Below are positions 1 through 60,000 of a stretch of DNA of 60,000 bases, in pieces. The notes beneath the pieces were generated by a model that was not told where the DNA came from, ran no database searches, and was given only the letters and a program-made list of their open reading frames with translations. Every line of letters begins with the position of its first letter. Within the stretch, counting starts at the first letter, position 1. The position numbers and the translations under genes are program-made. The DNA comes from Liolophura sinensis (lineage: Eukaryota; Mollusca; Polyplacophora; Chitonida; Chitonidae): positions 9,116,001 through 9,176,000 of the forward strand of contig NC_088300.1 of NCBI RefSeq assembly GCF_032854445.1, given 5' to 3'.

Positions 1-1390
1 CACAATTTCAAGGTATGCAGATAAACATACAAAAATTTCATAAACTTTGGCCTAACCGTTTTCACCAGAAAGGTGTCACAGTTTTGCTGAGATAAATAAT
101 AATAAAAACAAATAATCCTAACAGATACTAAAGGGATTCAAGACTGAATGGCTTGAACACCTAATAATATTAATCCGAACGATTTCAAGAGGTGTCCCGC
201 TAGGAACTAGCGTGGACCCCTAAAAATCATGCACTAGTTATTTATGAGGCGCATTGGAAAGAATTTGAAACTTGTATGGTTTTCGTTCGACTTTCACAGC
301 ACAAAAGGCAAGGTTCCAGGGGCCTGCCTAGGTCGCAGAAGTTTTGGGGTGCTACACTGTTGGACACGCCCTTTGGGGTGCTAGACTGTTGGAGACGCCC
401 TTTTTTTATTCATTGCACAGAGTCATTTTTTAGTTTTATGTGTGCTTAACGGTCTACAGTGCACATATGTGTGCATGGGCCTTCATTTTGTTGGTCACCA
501 TTAAATTTGTTTGAGTTTACTTTTGCTTGTGCCTTTATGTCCCTATCAGTAATCTGTGTTTTCATTATTCTCTCCGAGGTTAGTGAACCAGGTTCCGTAG
601 TACATATTAAAATTGCAAGAAGATAAATGCATGGAGTTATTAGCCAAATGCTCAGGCAAATGTCCTGGTTTCAGAAGTGTTACCTACTGCCGGCTTAGAG
701 TTTAATTGTCATGTTAATTAATCAGTAATTTACTTGTTGACTCATCATGTATCTTGTGTGAGTCATACACCGTGAAAAATATCAAGCCCCCCATCTGACA
801 ACTATTACTGTTGCAACAATGTTTCTGTTTTATTTTGAATACCAGCCCTTTAAGCAGGGTGAAGGTTGACTTGCCATTGTTAGCAACTGGGTACAACTTG
901 ACGCAGTCAATCTACCCATAGTGCTTAAGTAGAAAAGTTTGACAAAACTTAACGATCATGAACAACTGGCAGTGTCTCATCAGATTCAGTTTTGCTGTGT
1001 GTAGGTCAGCTACGACTGGTGGCAACTGTGAAACTTAACATGTGACCTGTTCATATTTGTGGGACCCTTGTAAATGATGCGTGGATGTAATTGATATAGT
1101 GTCTAATACATCTTTAAGTTGTCTTTTCTTTTGAAATTTAAGGTTTCTTGTAAAGCTTTCTCCTTTTATTCAAACTTTTCACTTTATACCACTATTCAGT
1201 GAAAGGATAGACAAATTCAAAAATTTTTTCTAATTATTTCCCTCTCCCTCACTACATTCTGTGTCTGTGCCTTGCAAAAGGTGTCGTACAAGCATGGGCT
1301 AAACTTTCACTTATCGGCAGCTTATTTTCTCCGAGCTTGTCATCGATCGCTAACACACGTAGATCGACTGAAACCAGCGTCCGATCGTAT

Positions 1391-1566
1391 GCTCCCAGTT
1401 GCTTCTAGATTCTCCCAGTTGCTCCCAGTTGCTTCTAGTTGCTCCCAGTTGCTTCCAGTTGCTCCTAGATGCTTCCAGTTGTTCCTAGATGCTTCCAGTT
1501 GCTTCTAGGTGCTTCCAGTTGCTCCTAGATGCTTACAGTTGTCAAAAATCCAGTTGCTCCCAATTG
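1391..1566. repeat. Short-unit minisatellite (~12-bp unit)
   Basis: A degenerate array of a roughly 12-base unit close to TTGCTCCCAG with CTTCTAGA-like variants, about 14 copies. A 78-codon open frame from 1272 to 1508 runs through it and reads as a low-complexity Leu-Pro-Val-Ala repeat. It is treated as a by-product of the repeat. Confidence 0.85.
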
Positions 1567-4500
1567 TAAGGTCAATCTACGCCAGGCTTTATCATTGCCA
1601 TTATTTTGAGGTCCATACTTGTATTGTGTCAATGTATAATAATTTCATAAATTTTTGTTGATCTTCCTGGTTATTCTTCTACGTTATCCTGGTGTGATCC
1701 TTTTTTATTTAGGATATGACTGTTCCAACCTATTGTTGATTTGTTTGACAGGCAACAATAGAGTCATGTATGGCCATCCTCTGAACAATGCCAGTATTCT
1801 GTTTGACTATTTGGCTTCATGCAGGAAAGGCTGTGAATGCCTGACCTTATCTCTCAGTGCTAGGCCATTTAACAATCTCACCTATTTGGAAAAAAAACTT
1901 TACATGTTAATAATCATCCTGTCACCACTGCTGATAGAGCAGTTCATCTGTCCTGCTAAAAATGATGAACTTCCTCTTGTATTGTGTATGAAGTCATACT
2001 GGATCTCATATAACAAATGCAAAGCCAGTACAGCACTTGTAGACAATATGTACTTGTTATGTGTGCTATGTTTTTGTTATTCCTGATTATTCTTGGTCTG
2101 CTGGAATCTGATTCTTACCCACTTAATATAATATCTGATGATACACTTAGAAGTCATTATGCAGTTGAGGTTAGCTGAGTGGTGTGTATTTATTGGGTGG
2201 ACAAAAAAAAAAGACATGTCATATCGGTTTGCTAAATGACTGCATGACTAAGGAAGTGTTTTTGTGTGTGGTAATGTGGAGATGCAGTATTGCTGCACAC
2301 TGATATAAACTCTCTGTAAGTTAAATCGATGTCAAATTAGACATGTCACTCAGGGCATAATAATAATACTTAATTATGATGATTTATTGGTCTAAAAACT
2401 ATGTATAATATCAACCTGCTATCAGCAACAAATTTTGAAAATTTGGCCTATCCATTGATGTAGCATTTATAATTTGACATCATTTGTGATTAACTATCGG
2501 TGCTAGACTGTTATATTTTTCTCTACATGAAGATTGTCATCTGGTACAGGGTGTTCACCTCAATGACCTGGGTACCTTCATGTCCTGTAACTTTTATCTA
2601 GGCATCATTTGTATCTCATAAAGGCGGTTTGTTCAAATGAAGCCATCATTACAAGTGTAAAAGAGTATTAATAAGGAGGCTTATAGAAATTATACGTCTG
2701 TGAAGAATAGCTGAGATGTAACACTCTTCAGGGACTGTAATGATTATTCTGTGAGCAGATAGGCTTTCTAACGTCAGCCTAATCTGCAGATATAAACTCA
2801 CCATGTTTAATAGAGTTCTTAGGACTTCATCTCCTTACTGTGTCACTTCTGAGTACTGATAACATCAGTAAATGCTAAGCAGTGATCAATTAATCCTCTC
2901 TACATGAATCTGTAATCCCCTATCTACTTGTTTGTCAGATTGCATGCTCTCGCTAAATGTTTCCAAACACTCACCAAGGGAACATCATTGACCTTCCTTG
3001 TTCAGTACAAACATGTATGCCTACAGCACATAATGCATCTCTAATGTTCCTCGCCAAACCATGTGGCATGTTCTAACCACAATATCATTGTAACATTGTT
3101 CTTGGACATACATTACATTTCAGAAGGTCTAATACTATATGTAATAGAAAACTAAAGTTTTATATATATGTACAGGTATTTTTCTATAGAGCCCCGTAAC
3201 TTTTTAACACACCTAGCTAGGTATTTCATTATTGAAGAATTTATCATTCATGTGATTGCTAGAATGGAAATCCGCCAAATTTATACATAAAACCACCTTT
3301 TTGATATTAAGACAGATTTTCTGCATTTTGTGTAGATTTCCCTAACGTCCAGGGTAAAATTTTAAAGGTAAAACATTCTTTATGATACAAAAGGTGTAGA
3401 TTTGTACATGTGAGAGTGTTAACCAGGTGGTGATATTAAGACAACCCCTACCCCACACACCTCCTGTACATCGTGCACAACATGAAGTGGTAGTAAATAT
3501 TATCTCAGTGTTAGCCAGACAGAAGACTGGCAGCAGCCATTTCTTGTTTCCCCATAGGGTCAATTATCATATGCAGCAGCACACCTGAACTACACAGTGC
3601 AATCTGTTCTGTTTACATGTATCTGGACTGGTAGACTCATCCAACAGAACTCAAGACACACAAAAACTTGATGTGGTTGTTGTAAGACAGTTTGAGTGTT
3701 TTTAGTGTACCATCCTTGATACATGCAATTTTCATTTTGTGGAAAGGTTTTCTGCAAGCTAGTACTCCAACACTTGTACCTATAAAGTGTGTTGGGTCAA
3801 TATTACATTTTTCATGGTAGAAATGAGAAGGTAGGAGAGCAATATACGTACACTGTACATATCAGTAGATAAATAATGTACTGCATACATGACTTGTTTG
3901 TTTGATTACTTGATTGGACAACAGTGGTGGCATGATTTCAGTTTTGACAAGAAGCATGTTCCTATTGTGTGGTTTTGACGGCTGTGAAAATGGAAAGGAC
4001 ATACTTTGTTCCCCTAATGAATTGAGTTGCGTGTACTTACATGTGTATTGTACGCTGGCGATCATTACTTGGCCAGACCCAGGGATTTCCTGTTTTCATG
4101 GATCTCTTCATGTGTCTAAGTCTGCTCCTGGCAGGAACTCAAAACCTCACCACACTTCCGTAGATGGATAGCCAGACTCCCAACCCCTGCCAAATTTCCT
4201 CCTCACCCAATCTCATTAATTGGTTGTGGACTGCGGCCTTTCTGACTTATTACATAATGTTACTGTGGCATGTTTTAATCCAGCACATTTGAATTCGGTG
4301 TATAATCCAGCATCAAATTGAAAACCTTAGAAGAAAGAAGTTCAATTTGATATTTGAAAGATTTGTTTTAAATAAACATATGTAAAATCGGTGTATTTTT
4401 AACAAATATGTTGACAGGTATAAATCCATAATTAATTTCCCTCCCTATGTGTTCAAAACATCTGAATTAAAGGTAACCTATCATATGTTTTCCATCACTG

Positions 4501-4609
4501 CATTATTTTTCATTCATACAGATTGCCTTGTTTCTTAGTTTCCTAAAGTTCCATATACTGTATTGACATTATTAAGAGAAACGACAAGACCAGGCCAATA
4601 GAAATATGC

Positions 4610-4684
4610 ATGAATACAGTATCACACATGAATACAGTATCACACATGAATACAGTATCACACATGAATACAGTATCACACATG
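4610..4684. repeat. 18-bp tandem repeat, about 4 copies
   Basis: Near-perfect direct repeats of ATGAATACAGTATCACAC. The unit is a multiple of three, so the minus strand reads MCDTVF four times in an open frame that is a repeat artefact. Confidence 0.93.
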
Positions 4685-4754
4685 ACGTTAAAAAAAAAGT
4701 TAGTTTTGTGATGTTGCATAACTGAGATATTGCAGTTCAAAGTAAACAAAATCA

Positions 4755-5060
4755 TGCGCATTACCTATCAGAACTGAGTTATATCTACACCTGAGAATGT
4801 AGCAGTTTCCACTGAAGTCATGCAAAACTCTTTTTTTTGTCTTTGACAATATGTGTGTACTAAATAGGAAATGGGAGAGACAGCATCATGTTTTCTGTTT
4901 GCTCTGACATGGCATAGTAAGAAGTGTCATCTAGGAAGAAGTGCAGATTAGAAGTTGATATTTGAGTTACCAAGTGCATCAAGAAAAAAAGGAAAAAAAA
5001 AATGGCTGTGGCAGTTCATGTCTGTTTTGACTCCTCTTCTAAAATAACTAAGGTTATGTT
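4755..5060. repeat. Diverged dispersed repeat, copy 1
   Basis: This stretch is colinear with 24415-24690. Shared blocks in the same order are ACAGCA/TCATGTTT, a GACATGGCATA-like block (AACATGGCATA in the other copy), GAGTTACCAA, AATGGCTGTGGC and GTCTGTTT, with small indels between. No tRNA-like head, coding sequence or terminal inverted repeat was noticed. Unclassified interspersed repeat. Confidence 0.6.
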
Positions 5061-5266
5061 ATTTGTTGTCATTTCTTTCCATCCTCTCCATCTTGTGTAT
5101 GATGATGGATAGTTGGTACAAACGAATGAAGATAAGAGATGTTAAGGAAACACTTGTTAATGATACGATACACATGCAAGTTATATATTAGATGAAGATA
5201 TTTTTATTTTTTTTTTTTGCATTATGCTAGAGGTACACATACTATTTAAATAAGAGTTTGGCCATG

Positions 5267-5551
5267 AGTACATGTGGGTAACGCTAAAGTTGCCAAGTCC
5301 GTCAGTACATGCCGGTAATGCTGAAGTGGCCAAGTCCGTCAGTACATGCCGGTAACGCTGAAGTTGCCAAGTCCGTCAGTACATGCTGGTAACGCTAAAG
5401 TTGCCAAGTCTGTCAGTACATGCCGGTAATGCTGAAGTGGCCAAGTCCGTCAGTACATGCCGGTAATGCTGAAGTGGCCAAGTCTGTCAGCACATGCGGG
5501 TAACACTGAAGTGGCCAAGTCCGTCAGCACATGCGGGTAACGCTGAAGAGG
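5267..5551. repeat. 37-bp minisatellite, about 7.5 copies
   Basis: Tandem units of 37 bases built around AGTACATGCCGGTAA followed by GCTGAAGTGGCCAAGTCCGT. Alternating variants (TTGCC versus GGCC, AACGC versus AATGC) show stepwise duplication of neighbouring units. Confidence 0.93.
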
Positions 5552-6159
5552 CCTTTTTTTAATGTTCTGTGTCTGTGTTGTTCAGTTTAACATGAAGACG
5601 TAAGGCTACAGTTAGTCATGCAGTGTACATGCAGCACATGTAAGTGCATACTTCTCAGCTGCAGTTCATTTCTTACTGCTGGTTCACAGACAAAGATCTG
5701 TGTCTCAGGTTTGCATGTGTAAATGGTTGTGTACATATTATAACCTGGAACATGTAGGCCTACATAACATGGCTGTGGCCAGGCTGGTCAACTGTGTGTG
5801 TGTCCCTCTCTACATTTTCTGTAGTTTGCTAATATCGATGCCCGTAATAAGAAGTTTGGTGCATCAAACATGAATATGGACGACAAGTTTCTATTTACAA
5901 TTGTTGCCCCCGGTAGAAGATATCAGGATATTTCGTCGACCTCTGTTATTTACCAAACCTTCCATGCACGATGGCGGACAAGCCCCATGGTCAGAGGAGA
6001 CGCACACCAAGGCAGAGTAAGTAGTAGGTGTCCCAACCTGTACCTGATACTGCTTACCCTTATGATCAGCGGCGACATTGAAATGTGCCCAGGATCCACC
6101 TATAAGCTTTATTGCCAAAATACAGAAAACATATCGGGTGCAGACAAACGTGAACAGTT

Positions 6160-6762
6160 CAGTGTGGATCTCTCATATCTGTCACCGAATCCTGGCTGCT
6201 TGCTCAGATATCCGACTCCAGAATCTTGAATGGGAGCTACAACATATTCAGAAAAGACTGTCACACCTGTCTTACTGCTTCTAGTCATAAGCAGAAAGGG
6301 GGCGGTGTTCTGATTGCCGTGCGGAATTGCTTCAGCGCTCGGCAAAGACAGGATTTAGAAACAAATATTGAGTTGGCCTGGACACAAATTTATTTCCAAA
6401 AAGTGAATGTTTTCCTGGGATCTGTGTATATTCCGCCATGGTCTACATCAGAAACGTGGTCTGAACTAGATTTGTCACTTTCACGATTATATAATGCCAT
6501 TGACCCAGATCGAGACATTGTGATTCTAACGGGTGACTTTAATCGTGCAGATATCCAGTGGCGGTCAACAAACAATGGGTTGAAGCGTTACGGTTGGACC
6601 ACGGGCCAGTCTGACAACTACACGGGTATTTTAGCTGAATACGCTTTAACTCAGTTCAATAACAACGCGTTCTGCAATGGCAAGGTGTTAGATTATGTGT
6701 GTGCCCGGGGGACGAAGTCTGACGTTTCACACTGTGGTGTTCAGTTTGGCAGCTTGAGTTAA
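6160..6762 (+). pseudogene. LINE endonuclease-domain remnant
   Basis: One frame from about 6160 to a stop at 6760-6762 reads as the endonuclease/exonuclease/phosphatase fold of LINE ORF2, the nuclease that nicks target DNA for target-primed reverse transcription. Visible landmarks are TESWL near the start, RKD, KGGGVLIAV, GSVYIPP about residue 65 and TGDFNRADI about residue 105. The terminal SDH-type catalytic motif is not seen: the frame reads SDVSHCGVQF and then stops. It is cut off where the reverse transcriptase should begin. Confidence 0.82.
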
Positions 6763-6764
6763 AC

Positions 6765-7121
6765 ATGGACAACTCTTGTGTCATATCATTCACGAATAAG
6801 ACCAAAAAAATTATGTCCATTTATAGCATAGATGGACATGCACTTGAAAGAGTGGAGGCTGTGAAAGATCTTGGGATAACATTAACCAGTAATTTGAATT
6901 TTAGAGTACATGTCACCAATACTATTAGAAAAGGTTATAAACTGCTTGATTTTCTCAAGAGATCATGCATTTCTTTTACAAAAACCAAGTCACTTATATC
7001 CCTGTACAGATCTTTAGTTCTCTCCAACTTGGAGTATGGGTCATTTACATGGTCCCCCACCCAAAAATATCTCTCAGACAAGTTAGAGTCCGTTCAAAAA
7101 AAGTTCATCAAATATCTTTGA
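6765..7121 (+). pseudogene. LINE reverse transcriptase C-terminal remnant
   Basis: A 118-codon frame matches the region after the catalytic core of jockey/CR1-type reverse transcriptases: VEAVKDLGITLTSNLNFRVH, then SLISLYRSLVLSNLEYGS, then LESVQKKFIKYL. The catalytic YxDD box and fingers/palm are absent. It sits three bases after the endonuclease stop, so an internal deletion joined the two ends of ORF2. Confidence 0.82.
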
Positions 7122-8231
7122 TCTAGTCTTATCAAAGTCTATCAACTAGACTTATCAACTAGTCTCTAGTGAAGCTTATTCTCTGAAAAATACAGTGCTA
7201 TGTGTAAACATATTCTTCACAAAGAAAAATCATTTAGAAGGTCAGTTCACTCGATTCTTTTTTAACGGTTTTTCTGTGATTAACATATTTCATGATCTTA
7301 ACTTCTAATTATAATGGTTTGCAATTCTTATTTTTTTTATGAAATTTCAACAAGAATAGTTTTATATATTCTCCTATGTTTACACGTAGGCTTGTAACAT
7401 TTCTGTACCAAGAATGACATCATATGTTTACCTGTTTTTACACTATCTTTGTACAAAAATTGTATTTCATATTTACCTAGCTCTACATATGTGTATTATA
7501 CGCTTCTGTTACTCTGTATGTATCCCTGTTAAGTGGGCTCCTGGCCTGTTGACTCTGAATATTAATAAACCTAAACGTAAACCTGTACACTCAGTACGTT
7601 TGTTCTGACTTGTGGTTATGTATGTGACAGTTGATGAACATTCTCTGTGGTCATAAAGCACATCCACACATGGCAGATGTGTCACTTAGTTCTTGTAATT
7701 CTCCAACCCACTGGAAATCTCACTCTGAAGATAAGATTCTGTTAAATTAAGCAAAGTGTTTTTAATATGTAAATTATTATAAGAACCTGCAACCTCACCT
7801 GGTAAAATTTGTTATTTCAGGATTCTACACACATGTATATTGTATAGTTTGAGGTATATTTCTAAGTAAAATGATTATTGTATGTCATTAATGTGCTGTA
7901 AACCTTCAAACTTTTCAATTACTGAAGCACTTTTTTCGGTGAAATTTATGCACACAATTATGAGGAATATGATGCTAAAAATGATTGTTTGTGTCATTAT
8001 AGATGCAAGCTTCGTAAAACTGTGGAAATGATTTCTCTGCAACCTACAGCTTTCCCTGAATGTTTCAAAATATTGATTACATAGGCAATGAATTTCTGAA
8101 GGAATTTTGCATTTTAGATTCCTTAGTATGAAACCACACGAAGATAATGTCAATTTTCTCTTTTATCTTGAATGTAGATTTCAGATCATAAAATCTTAAA
8201 TCTTAAACATATCTTTTTGCATGTGTTTCAG

Positions 8232-59386
<51,155 letters not shown>

Positions 59387-60000
59387 GTAGTGTACACTAC
59401 CTTCCAGCCAATTAGAATCTCTCATTCAGAGTAATTGGGTACTTACTGAGGTGCTCCTGCAGTGGTTTCCCAATACCAGTTTCTTCTACTCTCTCTGGTT
59501 TCCTTTGAATTAGTGAAGACAACAATGAAATATGTAAAACTTTTTCTAAAACTGAAGGTTTGAAAATATAATGACTGAAGTTGCAGTTAAAATACAAACT
59601 ATGATGTGATCTGAAACGTTACTTACTTTGACAAGTTATATGCCTTACCTCTAATGAATTCTTGTTGATAAATTGGTTTATTTATTTAATTAATGGGTAT
59701 TAATTACACTGCACTCAAGAACATTTCACTTATACGACGTTGGCCAGCATTATGTTGGGAAGAAACTAGGCAGAGCCCAGGGTAACCCCACGATCATGCG
59801 TAGGTTGCTGGAGAGGATACCAGATTGAGATCGAAACAACCGCATTGGTGACAGGTTTCTGAGTCTTTGTGCCAAATTGGCATGCTAACCACCTCGGCCA
59901 CAGAGGCCCCAATTGATAAATTGACTCAAATTGTTTTCGCTCATTGCAATTTTTCTTAACGCCTAAAAATTTCAAAGTGTGACATATGAAAAGAAAATCT
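59387..60000 (+). other. Last intron (partial), with an antisense SINE
   Basis: After the GTAGTG donor. Holds the SINE at 59676-59912; no further exon before the window ends. Confidence 0.75.
59676..59912 (-). mobile_element. Antisense SINE with 11-bp target-site duplication
   Basis: From the reversed tail (TTTATTTAATTAATGGGTAT, CAAGAACATTTCACTTATAC) to the reversed tRNA-like head (CTCGGCCACAGAGGCCCC). Perfect direct repeats TTGATAAATTG lie at 59665-59675 and 59913-59923. Body moderately diverged. Confidence 0.93.

Larger units (their letters stand above)
5870..7580 (+). mobile_element. Internally deleted non-LTR retrotransposon (CR1/L2/jockey-like LINE)
   Basis: The element carries, in order, a short N-terminal reading frame ending in a decayed 2A-like motif (SGDIEMCPGS, near 6068-6097), an apurinic-endonuclease-like segment (TESWL, GGGVLIAV, GSVYIPP, ILTGDFN), and the C-terminal connection region of a LINE reverse transcriptase (VKDLGITL, SLVLSNLEYGSFTWSP). 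The whole catalytic reverse transcriptase core is missing between 6762 and 6765. Frame breaks occur between the N-terminal part and the endonuclease. The 3' end is set loosely at the AATAAACCTAAAC stretch near 7560-7580. It lies in sense orientation in a myosin intron and cannot be autonomous. Confidence 0.85.
1..8231 (+). other. Large upstream intron of the myosin gene (partial)
   Basis: The first recognisable exon begins at 8232 in phase 1, after one G supplied by an upstream exon. The codons for the preceding motor part, including the GESGAGKT P-loop and the LEAFG that normally comes before NAKT, were not found here by eye on the plus strand. The stretch is therefore read as an intron longer than 8.2 kb. 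It holds three minisatellites, a decayed LINE and half of a dispersed repeat pair, listed separately. The remainder is AT-rich with no convincing coding sequence. Confidence 0.6.

Noticed and set aside
1655-2086. 143-codon plus-strand open frame, hydrophobic
   Set aside because: AT-rich intron sequence translating to Leu/Ile/Cys-rich peptide; no family resemblance.
6765-7121. Possible host gene of 118 codons
   Set aside because: Matches the C-terminal segment of LINE reverse transcriptases, so it is mobile-element debris.

Overview
The window looks like animal nuclear DNA, most likely from a lophotrochozoan such as a mollusc. The evidence is GT-AG introns, AT-rich introns full of minisatellites, a decayed CR1/L2-like LINE, and repeated copies of a tRNA-derived SINE whose conserved 3' part (GTATAAGTGAAATATTCTTG, then AGTACGGCGTAAAACACCAA) I remember from mollusc genomes. 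The taxon is inferred from memory and was not checked.

One plus-strand gene covers almost the whole window: an unconventional myosin of the MyTH4-tail group (classes VII, X, XV, XXII). It enters from the left inside an intron of at least 8.2 kb. Eighteen exons can be placed between 8232 and 59386. Ten encode the motor from the GNAKT/switch I region to the converter (8232 to about 28310). Three cover the end of the converter, three IQ motifs and a charged, possibly single-alpha-helix stretch (28271-34608). Two very small look-alike exons follow (36777-36836, 37297-37362), then an acidic exon (45709-45928), a long proline-rich exon that also starts the MyTH4 domain (47370-48114), and two more MyTH4 exons (56091-56204, 59162-59386). 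Exon phases agree at nearly every junction. The P-loop exons lie left of the window, and the end of MyTH4 and any FERM domain lie to the right. No PH-domain exon was seen between the IQ region and MyTH4, so this does not look like a canonical myosin X. I could not fix the class.

Five single-base disruptions of the reading frame occur in otherwise well-conserved exons (28308-28313, 34452, about 34520, 34567-34570, 47712-47717). Most are in A or C runs, and correcting each restores frame, splice phase or motif spacing. Assembly errors are the likeliest cause, but pseudogenisation cannot be excluded from this sequence alone.

The introns carry at least thirteen tandem arrays (12-bp to ~117-bp units), including a 3.05-kb array ending about 40 bp before a motor exon and a 1.9-kb array of 64-bp units with higher-order structure. 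They also hold about ten SINE copies on both strands, several with recognisable target-site duplications, one internally deleted LINE with a decayed 2A-like motif, long C and G homopolymers, and a pair of diverged dispersed repeats. One SINE fragment appears to have duplicated a myosin 5' splice site. No RNA gene, CRISPR array or second protein-coding gene could be supported.
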